DNA of 64,000 bases from a virus (IMGVR_UViG_3300005337_000441:62001-126000); one strand, 5' to 3'. Shown: positions 16,312-25,125, numbered from the stretch's first letter. Numbers and translations are program-made. The notes: a model not told the origin generated them from the sequence alone.

Positions 16312-16821
16312 ATGAGTTTCGAACAAACCCTCGGCAGTAAAGACTGGCTGAATCAAAACGAAACCGCTCTTCGTGAGATGTTTCCTGAAACATGGACTCA
16401 CGTTGAGAACATGAAACTCCTTCCGATCATGTACAGGCTCAAGACCTTGGGCGTGGACTGGCGTGAAGAGAATGAAATCCCGGAGATTCTGACGTTCTTC
16501 AGGAACGCCGGCGTCTACGCCATGAATGCTTCCAAGCAGGTCATGCGAAACCACAAGCATCTCGAATTCGAGATGACCTACAAACCGCAGGATCGTCGCC
16601 TGAGCGAAGTGATCCCGGATGAAACCGAAGAGAAGGAAGACAAAGTCACGATCCCCAATCCGGTCGGAACCATCGCGTGGTTCTTGCTGCTGTTCGGTTG
16701 GATTGGTGGCTTTGTGCTCGCCAAGGGCTTTTGGTCCACGGTGTGTTGTCTGTGTCCTCTGTGGGCCTGGTACTTGGTTGTCGAGCGTCTCTTCCAACTC
16801 TGGGGCATGATTCCCCTGTGA
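16312..16821 (+). CDS. Membrane-anchored protein of unknown function
   Basis: 169 residues from ATG 16312; ribosome site weak. A soluble, acidic N-terminal domain (1-115) is followed by two hydrophobic segments near the C-terminus (about 118-136 and 140-160, with CCLC between). It would sit in the inner membrane with the N-terminal domain exposed on one side. No family recognised. Confidence 0.8.
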   Translation: MSFEQTLGSKDWLNQNETALREMFPETWTHVENMKLLPIMYRLKTLGVDWREENEIPEILTFFRNAGVYAMNASKQVMRNHKHLEFEMTYKPQDRRLSEVIPDETEEKEDKVTIPNPVGTIAWFLLLFGWIGGFVLAKGFWSTVCCLCPLWAWYLVVERLFQLWGMIPL

Positions 16822-16871
16822 CGGCATACTACAGCGGGGTCATGCGCCCCGCTGTAGCTGCTTATGCCGTG
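16820..16871. terminator. Terminator with GACGGCATA/TATGCCGTG base
   Basis: CTACAGCGGGG pairs with CCCCGCTGTAG (16829-16857). The stem is framed by GACGGCATA (16820-16828) and TATGCCGTG (16863-16871), the clearest symmetrical example of this signal. Confidence 0.85.
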
Positions 16872-16893
16872 TCGGCTTAGAAAAGATTTCAGC

Positions 16894-16903
16894 AACACAT
16901 ACT
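16894..16903 (+). promoter_or_regulatory. CACATATACT-class promoter, variant AACACATACT
   Basis: Two mismatches from consensus; TTATGTGACC follows. 41 bases before the ATG at 16944. Confidence 0.55.
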
Positions 16904-16943
16904 TTATGTGACCCCTAACTCAAATCTTTCTCGGAGGGAGAAG

Positions 16944-17381
16944 ATGGATCAAGGTAAGGAAGCAATGAAGTTCTACGTGGTCACCGGTCACGTCATTGTG
17001 GCCGCTGCAAGACCAAAGGCACTGTCTCCTGTGCGGGAACTGGTGGTGGAGGTTGACGTCACGCACCGCCACGTCTTGGAACAGGACTTCAGACTGCATC
17101 GCTATTTGATGGCCTACGTCACGGAGCACGCAACCGAGTCGTTCATCCGTCACCTCAAGGCCGACAAGACGACGGCCAAGTCGATCGGGGGCACCCAGTG
17201 GCGTGTGTCCATTCGCGATCAAGAGTTCAAGCTTTTCCTCACCAGAGCGATGGCCGAGGAATACCTGAACAACCCTGAGCGGCCCAGTGGCCCTCATGAC
17301 CGTTTCACTTTCATGCGGGAGATGATCCTGGAAAACTATGACGACAGCACGAACAGCGTTATGCCTGCGAATCACGTCTAG
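16944..17381 (+). CDS. Unknown protein
   Basis: 145 residues from ATG 16944 behind GGAGGGAGAAG; the frame is open upstream but the ribosome site fixes this start. N-terminal beta-type segment (FYVVTGHVIVAAARP), then a helical charged part. No motif recognised. Overlaps the next gene by 44 bases. Confidence 0.82.
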   Translation: MDQGKEAMKFYVVTGHVIVAAARPKALSPVRELVVEVDVTHRHVLEQDFRLHRYLMAYVTEHATESFIRHLKADKTTAKSIGGTQWRVSIRDQEFKLFLTRAMAEEYLNNPERPSGPHDRFTFMREMILENYDDSTNSVMPANHV

Positions 17382-17631
17382 CGAACGTGAGACCTTGGAA
17401 AAGGTCAAGCCTTGGAAGGTGTCGGGCAACGCAGATCAAATCCAACAACAGCTGCCTCAACTGCTCAGCCAATTTTTGGTGGAGCCGCTGGAGAGCAGCA
17501 AACGACTGGGCCAAGACATCTACGTTGACAACAAAGTCACGGCCCGTTTCGAGCACCAAGAACACGCCAGAGAGCTGTACCATCTGCTCTCGGGCAATAA
17601 GATGGTTGCATTCCGCAACTGGCTCGATTGA
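17338..17631 (+). CDS. Unknown protein
   Basis: 97 residues if ATG 17338 is used; a TTG at 17395 would give a shorter product that avoids the overlap with the previous gene, so the start is uncertain. Helical, Gln/Leu-rich (ADQIQQQLPQLLSQFLVEPLE). Function unknown. Confidence 0.7.
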   Translation: MTTARTALCLRITSSERETLEKVKPWKVSGNADQIQQQLPQLLSQFLVEPLESSKRLGQDIYVDNKVTARFEHQEHARELYHLLSGNKMVAFRNWLD

Positions 17632-17649
17632 AAACCTAGGGAGTTTGTC

Positions 17650-17904
17650 ATGTTCTTTGATTGGCTGATGAATCTGTTGCCTGAATTTCACGGAGACATC
17701 CGGATCTTTCTGGCGATGGTCTATTTCGCCATGGGGGCGTTTGTGCTGCTGCATGCATACGGCGCCTCCAAGTACTACACCCGCCAATGGCATCAAGGTC
17801 AAGAACCGACCGTGATGTTGTTTGCACTCATCCTCTGCATCCTGCTCTGGCCGATTCTCATGACCAGGAAGGATGTCTCACTACCGAGGCCCAAACTCAA
17901 ATGA
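17650..17904 (+). CDS. Small two-helix membrane protein
   Basis: 84 residues with hydrophobic helices at about 20-38 and 54-71, and a basic C-terminus. Its stop overlaps the next ATG (ATGA). Size and shape allow a holin, but no lysin gene is adjacent and nothing else supports it. Confidence 0.78.
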   Translation: MFFDWLMNLLPEFHGDIRIFLAMVYFAMGAFVLLHAYGASKYYTRQWHQGQEPTVMLFALILCILLWPILMTRKDVSLPRPKLK

Positions 17905-18248
17905 CGCGAGCACTGATCCAAGCGGAGGTCGAGCTGGAGTACTTCCTCGCCCTCAACAGCATGATAGCCAACACGGAGCAGCTCACTCCGTTTGGTCCTT
18001 TCCCGTCCAGGGAAGACGCTCTGGCGTTTTACGACGCCGAGAAGGTCGAGCCGTATACCGAACCCGGTGAGAACGGCTTCACAGGTCTACCAACGACCTG
18101 GGGTAAGACCTTCCGTAAAGGTGGTCCGTTGGAGTGGATGAACCCACTCACGGATACAGAGCGTGAAGCTGCGGAACCACCTTTTGGCCGCGGTGTGCAT
18201 GAACGCTTGGGTCGGACTTACAACGTTCAGATTCTGAATCGCTTCTAA
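17901..18248 (+). CDS. Unknown protein
   Basis: 115 residues from ATG 17901, which overlaps the previous stop codon; longer in-frame readings lie inside the membrane-protein gene. Acidic and Pro/Gly-rich (TEPGENGFTGLPTTWGK). No motif. Followed by a hairpin. Confidence 0.78.
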   Translation: MTRALIQAEVELEYFLALNSMIANTEQLTPFGPFPSREDALAFYDAEKVEPYTEPGENGFTGLPTTWGKTFRKGGPLEWMNPLTDTEREAAEPPFGRGVHERLGRTYNVQILNRF

Positions 18249-18252
18249 ACCA

Positions 18253-18272
18253 GAGAGGGTGTTACCCCTCTC
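18253..18272 (+). terminator. Weak terminator or leader hairpin
   Basis: GAGAGGG with CCCTCTC around a six-base loop, without a long T-tract; TAGGAAGAACATCA and the next gene follow, so it may also act as a leader element. Confidence 0.5.
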
Positions 18273-18303
18273 GCCACTAACCTTGTTCTTAGGAAGAACA
18301 TCA

Positions 18304-18861
18304 ATGTCTTCGCAATACGACCGTGGTACCGTCGAACATGTTCTTCAGCACCTCCGGGAATGGGGAGTGCCAGACCGTGTCGTCGAGACAGTGACCATCG
18401 AAGTGGGAAAGAGACACCCGCCTGGCAGTGTCGGTGTGATTCGCTACTACGGTAATCTCTTCGCAGAGTACAAGTACTTTGAAGGGATCGAACAACCTCT
18501 GTTCCGCTTTCGGCAATCCGCCAAAGTGCACGCAGTTCAGAGAATCGAAGCGCAAGAAGACGGAACGCTTCGGGCAAAGTTTCGCTTGATGCTCAGCCCG
18601 CATCATACCCCCGCCTTGATGGTTGAGGGTCCAGAAGCTACTCCCGAGCTCCATGACTTCCTGGTCAAGGAATGTCTGAGTGGTCTGTCAGACAAACCCG
18701 GACACCGAGTGATGAAGGCAGCAGGCGCCTTCTTCCAAGGTGGTAGACATCAGCCCAGAGGTGGCTGGTTCTATGTGGAGTTCGCACATTCACGACATGC
18801 TCAGGCATTTGTGGACTTTGTGAACGCCAACTACCACCCCAAGCAAACAGAGCCTGCATGA
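18304..18861 (+). CDS. Paralog of the gene at 20710
   Basis: 185 residues. Shares with the 20710 product the blocks RG(T/S)V.HVL..LREWG(V/I)P, YGN.LFAEY.YF(E/D)GIEQPLF, ATPEL..FL and a C-terminal FYVE... AQAF.D..NA.Y. Same length and order throughout, so an old duplication. The domain is not one I know; the repeated aromatic and charged blocks suggest a compact alpha/beta fold. Confidence 0.87.
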   Translation: MSSQYDRGTVEHVLQHLREWGVPDRVVETVTIEVGKRHPPGSVGVIRYYGNLFAEYKYFEGIEQPLFRFRQSAKVHAVQRIEAQEDGTLRAKFRLMLSPHHTPALMVEGPEATPELHDFLVKECLSGLSDKPGHRVMKAAGAFFQGGRHQPRGGWFYVEFAHSRHAQAFVDFVNANYHPKQTEPA

Positions 18862-18870
18862 GGAACATCC

Positions 18871-19308
18871 TTGCTTTACAAAGAAACCGCATTGCTCTTG
18901 AGTGACTGGAACCAGTTTACTCTGAGCGATTTCCTTGAGCCGCTCAGCCCCTCCAAGCTGCGCGGCTTTTCCTTCAACCCCAAAGACAAGATCGTCGAGT
19001 TCTGCGAGCTGCTCATGCCGCGCCGAACCGAGATCGTCAAGAAGGTGCTGAAGGTCACGCTCATCGATGGCTCGACCATTTACTGTGCGGAGAACCTGAG
19101 GTTCCTCAAAGAAGAAGATCATACCTACGTCGAAGCCCGCCATCTTGTGGTAGGGACCAAGCTGCTCGGCGTCAAATCACTTCCCCGTACGAGGGAATAC
19201 ATCGTCGCGCAAGTGGAGATGCGAGACCGTGAAATGAGACCCGCCATGGTCTCCTCTATCCGGTTCAACAACTTCGCGCTTGGATGTGGAGTGTTTGTCC
19301 ATTCCTAG
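18871..19308 (+). CDS. Unknown protein
   Basis: 145 residues. TTG start at 18871 chosen because TGAGGAACATCC lies just upstream and no ATG or GTG occurs early in the frame. Begins MLYKETALLLSDW. Mixed composition with a beta-rich second half. Function unknown. Confidence 0.72.
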   Translation: MLYKETALLLSDWNQFTLSDFLEPLSPSKLRGFSFNPKDKIVEFCELLMPRRTEIVKKVLKVTLIDGSTIYCAENLRFLKEEDHTYVEARHLVVGTKLLGVKSLPRTREYIVAQVEMRDREMRPAMVSSIRFNNFALGCGVFVHS

Positions 19309-19422
19309 GACAACGACATCAGCGGAGGAGACGTGTCGTGAAATAATGAGCAGCAATAAGTAAGAAATGCGTGGTGAGGCATCGTTCTCACTAAACCTTC
19401 CCGATCAATAATTTACCCCCAA

Positions 19423-19743
19423 ATGGCAACCAAAACTTTTGAACTGCCGGTCCTGGTCTCTCTGATCAACGGCGTCATGTTCCGCGGCACCATCCAAGAG
19501 CAAATCGATGAGCTGGTGCAGCATGTCCTCGGCGAGGACGCTTCCGTCACGGATGCGGACAACGTCGATCGTGCGATCGACTTCGTGGTTCAAAACAATC
19601 CCAAGGCCAAGCAGGCTGCGGGCGCTGTTGCAATGGCTGGTGGTCACGTCGACCAAGGCCGTTGGAACAAGATGATCGACATGTTCCGCCTCAAGCACGA
19701 GGTGGGCAGTCTGGTTCAAGAAGAAATGGCTCTGGAAGCCTAA
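19423..19743 (+). CDS. Unknown small protein
   Basis: 106 residues, acidic, helical. An Ala/Gly-rich centre (KQAAGAVAMAGGHVDQG) separates two halves. 113 bases of non-coding sequence precede it, with no promoter element I recognise. A terminator follows at once. Confidence 0.8.
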   Translation: MATKTFELPVLVSLINGVMFRGTIQEQIDELVQHVLGEDASVTDADNVDRAIDFVVQNNPKAKQAAGAVAMAGGHVDQGRWNKMIDMFRLKHEVGSLVQEEMALEA

Positions 19744-19753
19744 CCCCCCGTTT

Positions 19754-19787
19754 GAGGAGTGGCATTGGCCGCTCCTCTTATGCCGTC
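19754..19787 (+). terminator. Terminator ending in TATGCCGTC
   Basis: GAGGAGTGGC (19754-19763) pairs with GCCGCTCCTC, then TATGCCGTC (19779-19787), which runs directly into the leader of the next gene. Confidence 0.8.
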
Positions 19788-19808
19788 AACTCATCGAAGG
19801 AGAAAACC

Positions 19809-20150
19809 GTGAGTATTCAAGAAGTCAATGATGTTGTCCAAAAGACCGAGCGCGGCTTTGAGCTGATCCGGTTCGAGGACAAGTACAAGCTGGTGTGCAG
19901 TCTGCAGCAGTCTAGCGCTGCCAGCGAAGAATGCATCTGGTTGGGTATCGATGACGCCAAGCCTCAGATTCTGGCCACGGACGCCCTGCGTCTGGGCCTG
20001 TATGACGGCCCTGTTCCCAACGGCTGGATTCCGTACAAGATCCCCGACGAAGTGATGCTGCACACTCGCATGCATCTCAACCGCGACCAAGTTCAGACGC
20101 TGATCCGTCGCCTCACTCACTGGGTGAAGACGGGTCAGCTGCAAGCCTAG
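19809..20150 (+). CDS. Unknown small protein
   Basis: 113 residues from GTG 19809 behind TCATCGAAGGAGAAAACC, a leader sequence repeated before the genes at 20710 and 33385. Compact alpha/beta sequence. Function unknown. Confidence 0.8.
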   Translation: MSIQEVNDVVQKTERGFELIRFEDKYKLVCSLQQSSAASEECIWLGIDDAKPQILATDALRLGLYDGPVPNGWIPYKIPDEVMLHTRMHLNRDQVQTLIRRLTHWVKTGQLQA

Positions 20151-20158
20151 GAAACAAC

Positions 20159-20680
20159 ATGCCCGAAAAACGTTTGTTCGTATCCATCCGTGATCTCACG
20201 GGTAAAGATCCTGCCGTGCTCAGCGGCGTGATCATCTTCAATACCGACTTGGTCGAACAGGTCAACTTTGAAGACCTCATCCGCAAGGATGTAAACACCG
20301 CCTTCGCCAACTGGTCCAGCCCTCGGATCCAGTGGACGCAGCTGTCGCCCCGCGATGGTGAGACGCTGTACAACCAGCACAACAAGCCGTTGCACCTGGA
20401 CGGCTACCCGGTCGGCGTGATTGTCGTTCGCAAGCTCGGCGAGGCCTTCAAGCCTGTCGTGCACTGTTACCAATCCATCGATTCGTCGATGTATCCGGAA
20501 GGCGACATACCTGGCTTGACGCGCCGCATCAGTCGCATTGCGCCGGAGATCCTGGTGGAAAACATCACTCGCCGGCTGTGGAAAGACATCAACTCGTTCA
20601 AAGAACAGTTCGTCGAGTTCAAGAACGCCGACTGGCAGATTCACTTCATCTATCCCAACCAGGTCCTCGGCCTGAACTAA
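20159..20680 (+). CDS. Unknown protein
   Basis: 173 residues, eight bases after the previous stop. Mixed alpha/beta with beta-type runs (YPVGVIVVRKLG) and a C-terminal WQIHFIYPNQVLGLN. No recognised family. Confidence 0.82.
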   Translation: MPEKRLFVSIRDLTGKDPAVLSGVIIFNTDLVEQVNFEDLIRKDVNTAFANWSSPRIQWTQLSPRDGETLYNQHNKPLHLDGYPVGVIVVRKLGEAFKPVVHCYQSIDSSMYPEGDIPGLTRRISRIAPEILVENITRRLWKDINSFKEQFVEFKNADWQIHFIYPNQVLGLN

Positions 20681-20709
20681 ATCAACCCGTCATCGAAAGG
20701 AGAAAACTC

Positions 20710-21264
20710 ATGGCGACCGAATATCCGCGTGGCTCTGTTGGTCACGTTCTTCACTATCTGCGTGAATGGGGTATCCCCGAGACGATCGCAGGCAGTGTCA
20801 GGCTGTTGCTTGGCAGGGTCGTCGATGGACCTCACCAAGGCAAGAACTGCGTGTTCTACGGCAACGAGCTCTTTGCGGAGTACGAGTACTTCGACGGCAT
20901 CGAGCAGCCGTTGTTCTTCTGGCGCATGCATCCGTTGTCATACGGCGCACAGCGCATGGTCCGTCAAGACGACAACTCCCTGAAACCGGAGTTCCGTCTG
21001 TCCTTGGATGAGACGACCTACATGGGCGGCATCCGCTACCCTGTGCTTCTCTTCCGTGGACATGACGCCACGCCGGAACTGCGTCAGTTTCTCTACGACA
21101 CGCTGGGCGCATACACCGCGACTACCAAAGACGTCACCCGGGCATCCTCGGCTTTCTTCAAGAACTGCGACGACGGCAACGGCTTCTACGTGGAGCTGAA
21201 TGACCCCAAAGGCGCACAAGCCTTCACGGACTACATCAACGCTACCTACCGACCCACCGTCTGA
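20710..21264 (+). CDS. Paralog of the gene at 18304
   Basis: 184 residues from ATG 20710, with the repeated TCATCGAAAGGAGAA leader. Carries GHVLHYLREWGIP, FAEYEYFDGIEQPLFFW, ATPELRQFL and a C-terminal FTDYINATYRP, all aligned with the 18304 protein. Last gene before the DNA polymerase. Confidence 0.87.
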   Translation: MATEYPRGSVGHVLHYLREWGIPETIAGSVRLLLGRVVDGPHQGKNCVFYGNELFAEYEYFDGIEQPLFFWRMHPLSYGAQRMVRQDDNSLKPEFRLSLDETTYMGGIRYPVLLFRGHDATPELRQFLYDTLGAYTATTKDVTRASSAFFKNCDDGNGFYVELNDPKGAQAFTDYINATYRPTV

Positions 21265-21277
21265 AAGACAGCCCAAA

Positions 21278-21321
21278 AGAGACCTCCTTCACAGGGGGTC
21301 TCCTAGGGTTTTCTTTTTTCT
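21278..21321 (+). terminator. Terminator before the DNA polymerase gene
   Basis: AGAGACCTCC pairs with GGGGTCTCCT (21278-21303), followed by T-rich sequence to 21321. Confidence 0.85.
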
Positions 21322-21357
21322 TTCGAGCCGAGCCATCCTTTGAATAAAGGAACGGCG

Positions 21358-23493
21358 ATGAACAGCAATGCATTTCTGCGAGACGCAGATTTCTATCAAC
21401 GCAACATCAACCCCATAGCGCAGTACGCCGAACAGTCGGCATTCTATCTCTCCAAGATGACCGGCAAACCCCTGGAGGATTGCAAGAAGTGGGTCATCGA
21501 CGGTATTCGTAACCGCAAGTTCGCTGGCGTGACCGATCCGCAAGTGGACTTCTACGAACGTGGCGACAATGGTGATCGCCAGGAGACCTCCATGAAGCTC
21601 TCGGGCTTCATCTCCACGGTGGTGCGGGACGATCTGATCCTGGCACCCACCTTCACCTGCTATGTCAAGCCCAAGGTCTACAAGTCCTTGTTGGCGGGCT
21701 TCACGGTGAACAACACCAAGGTGCGCTCCATTGCCAAGAAAGCAGCAGCAAAGGCCAAGGCTGCTGGCGACATGGAGCTTGCCATCATCAAGAACAACGA
21801 ACAGGACAACCGCAAGCGTTCGAACAACTCCCTCTCAGGGGCGTTCGTGGCCGGTGGCTCTGTCGTGAACAACCCGACCGCACACAGCACGTTGACCTCC
21901 ATCACGCGCACGGTGGGATCGCTGGGCAATGCGTCCAACGAGAAGATCATCATGGGCAACCGGCATTACCGCAATGCCGACATCACTCTGGACAACCTGG
22001 TCTGCATCACGTCCCTCATGGACCGTGAAGAGCTGCGACATGCGGTCGAGAAGTTCGGTCTGGTCTACCCGACGATCGAGCAGACGCTGGAGTGCATCAA
22101 GTACTCCTCGCAGCTGTATTGGAGTGATCCGATCTCGTTTGCCAAGATCTACAAGTTCGTGGAGAAGCTCGATCCGATCGAGCGAGCCGGTGTGGTCTAC
22201 ATCGGTGACTTCTACCACGTGCGCAAGTACAACGAAGCGTTTGCCCGACGCTTCATCGGCGAGCTGTCCAAGAAGGTCAAGGGCGTGCCCGTGGAGGAAC
22301 CCAAAGAGGTCCTCAAGAAGGCTGACGAAATGGTCATGAACTATGTGCACCAGATCTGCATCAGCGAAGTCAAGGGCATCGGTAAGGACTACGACAAGAT
22401 CAGCCTGGAAGACCAGCAGACGGTCGCTGCCACGGCGCTCAATGTTGACGCAGTGGTCGAGAAGTATCGTGAGTTCATCAATGCGATCTTCCTGACCAAG
22501 ATCGTGCCGGCCTCCACCGCCTACATCCCTGGGATGATCCGCCGATCGGTGGTGCTCTCGGACACGGACTCCACGATGTTCTCCATCGACAACTGGGTCG
22601 AGTGGTACTTCGGTGAGCTGCGTTTCGATGACGAAGGCTTTGCGGCCTCGGGTGCGGTGATGTTCATTGCCACGCAGTGCATCGCTCACAGCCTGGCGGT
22701 CTTTTCGGCCAACATGAACGTGGAGCGTGAGCATCTCTTCACGCTAGCCATGAAGCCCGAGTTCGTCTTCCCGGTGTTCGCCCAGAGCGCGGTGGCCAAG
22801 CACTACTACACCATCCAGTACGTGAAGGAAGGCAACGTCCACAAGGTGCCTGAAATGGAGATCAAGGGTGTGCACCTGAAGAACTCCGCTGCACCGCGTG
22901 AGATCGTGCTGGCTGCTGCTGAGAAGATGAAGGAGATCCTGATGCGGGTGATGAATGGGGAGAAGCTCTCCATCATCGACAACATCAACGAGGTCGTGGC
23001 TTTGGAGACCAAGATCACGGACTCCTTGAATTCGGGTAACGTCACCTACCTCAAGACCTCCAAGATCAAGCAGAAGGAAGCCTACGCGCTGTCCGAGACC
23101 GAGTCACCGTTCCAGCATCACACGCTCTGGGTCGAAGTCTTCGGCCCGAAGTACGGAGTGCCGGAACAGCCACCGTACGGGGTCTTCAAGATCCCTACCA
23201 CCTTGGACAACAAGACCCGGGTGAAGCAGTGGCTCGACACGATGGAGGACCGCGACGTTGCTCAACGCATGGGTAACTGGCTTGCCAAGATGGGTAAAAC
23301 CACTCTGGGAACGATGTACGTTTCGATCTCTTATGCCAAGTCCTACGGGATTCCAAAGGAGATCGTGCCCATCATCGACATGAAGAAGATCGTACTCGAT
23401 CTGACAAATGCCAATCGGATGATCCTCGGTACCCTCGGGTACTGTCCGAAAACCAATTGGCTGCTTCGTGACCAGGTGCATCACGCCTGCTAA
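21358..23493 (+). CDS. Family B DNA polymerase, palm subunit (phiKZ-type)
   Basis: 711 residues from ATG 21358 (AAAGGAACGGCG site); a TTG at 21340 is less likely. The block NNSLSGAF...NNPTAHSTLTS (about 154-178) resembles the fingers motif B region of phiKZ-like polymerases, and VLSDTDST (about 398-405) is palm motif C with the two catalytic Asp. I do not see the 3'-5' exonuclease motifs or the usual DxxSLYP motif A, so these are probably in another gene of a split polymerase. It would copy the phage genome inside the phage nucleus. Confidence 0.8.
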   Translation: MNSNAFLRDADFYQRNINPIAQYAEQSAFYLSKMTGKPLEDCKKWVIDGIRNRKFAGVTDPQVDFYERGDNGDRQETSMKLSGFISTVVRDDLILAPTFTCYVKPKVYKSLLAGFTVNNTKVRSIAKKAAAKAKAAGDMELAIIKNNEQDNRKRSNNSLSGAFVAGGSVVNNPTAHSTLTSITRTVGSLGNASNEKIIMGNRHYRNADITLDNLVCITSLMDREELRHAVEKFGLVYPTIEQTLECIKYSSQLYWSDPISFAKIYKFVEKLDPIERAGVVYIGDFYHVRKYNEAFARRFIGELSKKVKGVPVEEPKEVLKKADEMVMNYVHQICISEVKGIGKDYDKISLEDQQTVAATALNVDAVVEKYREFINAIFLTKIVPASTAYIPGMIRRSVVLSDTDSTMFSIDNWVEWYFGELRFDDEGFAASGAVMFIATQCIAHSLAVFSANMNVEREHLFTLAMKPEFVFPVFAQSAVAKHYYTIQYVKEGNVHKVPEMEIKGVHLKNSAAPREIVLAAAEKMKEILMRVMNGEKLSIIDNINEVVALETKITDSLNSGNVTYLKTSKIKQKEAYALSETESPFQHHTLWVEVFGPKYGVPEQPPYGVFKIPTTLDNKTRVKQWLDTMEDRDVAQRMGNWLAKMGKTTLGTMYVSISYAKSYGIPKEIVPIIDMKKIVLDLTNANRMILGTLGYCPKTNWLLRDQVHHAC

Positions 23494-23503
23494 AGAAGTA
23501 ACC

Positions 23504-23540
23504 GAGAGATCCCTGGAGCACTCGTCTCCAGGGTCTCTTC
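23504..23540 (+). terminator. Terminator after the DNA polymerase
   Basis: GAGAGATCCCTGGAG pairs with CTCCAGGGTCTCTTC; CTTTGCCATC follows, a diverged form of the TATGCCGTC tail. Confidence 0.85.
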
Positions 23541-23562
23541 CTTTGCCATCAACTCAATCGCT

Positions 23563-24162
23563 ATGGATCTCACCCTGTTGGATGAAGTGAAGACCCAGTA
23601 CCCGATCTCGCTGATCGAGCATGCGTCTTCCTCTTACGCTCCCCGGACCTACGAGAACGCCCACAAGTCCGATCTCACGATCGCCTTCGCGTTTGACTTC
23701 CAGACGGCGGGTGAGCGCTGCACGCTCAAAGCTGCGGGCAACAAGTACGTGGCGGTTCCCCTCACCTGGGGTGTCGAGCGTGCGGCTCAATACATCGGCA
23801 AGCACATCTTCGAAAGCGGTGCTCGCCGTCTGAACATCGCTGGCAACGGTATTTACACCTTGAGTCGCAGCTACGGCTACACTCAACACATCGTCAACCA
23901 AAAGGTCTACGATGTCCTCAAGCGTGTCGTGCAGAAGTACGACGTTTCCGAGATCCGCTCCGGTGGGCAGACCGGGGTGGATGTGGCAGGTCTGGTGGCA
24001 GGCATGAAGCTCAACATCCAGACTGTGGGGCTCTTTCCCAAAGGCTGGCGTCAGCGCTTTGACGACGGCGTGGATCAGATCCGTGAACGCGAGATGATCC
24101 TCACTGAACTCATGCACTACGTGGAAGACCTCAGTGAAGAAGAAAGGACCACGCAATGCTGA
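23563..24162 (+). CDS. SLOG/YpsA-like putative nucleotide-binding protein
   Basis: 199 residues. The C-terminal half has EIRSGGQTGVDVAGLVAG (about 131-148), the signature of the YpsA/DUF1273 and molybdenum-cofactor-carrier branch of the SLOG Rossmann superfamily, whose members bind NAD- or ADP-ribose-type ligands. The N-terminal half (LTIAFAFDFQTAGE... AAGNKYVAVPL) is another domain I cannot name. No catalytic triad is evident. It overlaps the following membrane-protein gene by seven bases. Confidence 0.75.
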   Translation: MDLTLLDEVKTQYPISLIEHASSSYAPRTYENAHKSDLTIAFAFDFQTAGERCTLKAAGNKYVAVPLTWGVERAAQYIGKHIFESGARRLNIAGNGIYTLSRSYGYTQHIVNQKVYDVLKRVVQKYDVSEIRSGGQTGVDVAGLVAGMKLNIQTVGLFPKGWRQRFDDGVDQIREREMILTELMHYVEDLSEEERTTQC

Positions 24163-24395
24163 AGTTCATCCTGGAGAAGCTGGTCGGGTACTTCTCGATC
24201 TTCTCCATTCTCCTGTGTGTCGTCATGGCCACGCTCACCTACACAGTGATCTACGCCTACACCGGCCCCTACGACGACGACAAGATGCTCTTGATGGGGC
24301 TCTCGATCACGATCGTGGCCTACCTGATCGTCACTGCCTGCGTCATCGAGTTCAAAAAGTACTGGAGGGAAAGACATGAATCTCAGAAGGTATAA
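24156..24395 (+). CDS. Small two-helix membrane protein
   Basis: 79 residues with hydrophobic helices at about 11-36 and 45-65, an acidic hinge (PYDDDK) and a charged C-terminus. Overlaps both neighbours, so translation is coupled with the SLOG gene and the lipoprotein gene. Holin-like in shape only. Confidence 0.8.
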   Translation: MLKFILEKLVGYFSIFSILLCVVMATLTYTVIYAYTGPYDDDKMLLMGLSITIVAYLIVTACVIEFKKYWRERHESQKV

Positions 24396-25125
24396 CAGCG
24401 TCCTGCTGTTCAGCTTGATCGTGGCGGTGTTCCTCACCGCGTGCACGGCACCTCGTGTGGTGACATCACCTGGTCCCGAGATCACGATGCCTCCGGCAGC
24501 GCCGCCGCCTGCGCCTCCCGTGGTTGCCGCTGCACCGCCTCCGCCGGTCTACGCGCCCGCTCCAGCCCCTGCGCCGTCCGTTTCAAAGGCCACGCTAACC
24601 GTGCGGGACTTCCTCTACCCTGAGGACAAGCTGGATCAGGACGTTGCCAACCTGATCCTCTTCGCGAGGAAGCCGGCGAACAAAGCCGAACGCGATGTCT
24701 ACGTGAACATCTGTGAGACCTGGAAGGCCACTTTCCCGGACTCCAAGGAAGTGAACATGAAGGAGCTCCCTCAGGAGTTCTTGATTGTTCGTTTCTACTG
24801 GATGCTCAAGTCCAAGAAGACCGACGTCGAGTCCTGCGACAAACTGGTGGGCGACTATGACTACGGGCGCGCCAAGGTCTACCTCACGAAGATGAAGCTC
24901 AAGGCCACCAAGAACCAGATGGTCTGTCAGCTTCCCAACGGCTTCGTGGTGATGGACATCAACGCACTCAAGAAGACGACCGACATTACCCTGGCGGTAA
25001 CGGCCTGGCAAAACCGCATGACGATCATCCCCACCAAAGGCGGGGTCGTGCATGTCTACACCCTCTTTCAATCCGCCAAAGTAGTACTCGGCGCGCTCGG
25101 CTCCCTCATCACCCTCAAGATCTAG
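24376..25125 (+). CDS. Lipoprotein with proline-rich spacer
   Basis: 249 residues. A signal segment ends in the lipobox LTAC (Cys23), predicting lipidation. Residues about 24-75 are a Pro/Ala-rich linker that could span peptidoglycan, followed by a globular domain with several Cys. Such an architecture fits an outer-membrane lipoprotein reaching through the wall, e.g. a spanin-like or surface-exclusion protein. No family recognised. Confidence 0.82.
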   Translation: MNLRRYNSVLLFSLIVAVFLTACTAPRVVTSPGPEITMPPAAPPPAPPVVAAAPPPPVYAPAPAPAPSVSKATLTVRDFLYPEDKLDQDVANLILFARKPANKAERDVYVNICETWKATFPDSKEVNMKELPQEFLIVRFYWMLKSKKTDVESCDKLVGDYDYGRAKVYLTKMKLKATKNQMVCQLPNGFVVMDINALKKTTDITLAVTAWQNRMTIIPTKGGVVHVYTLFQSAKVVLGALGSLITLKI

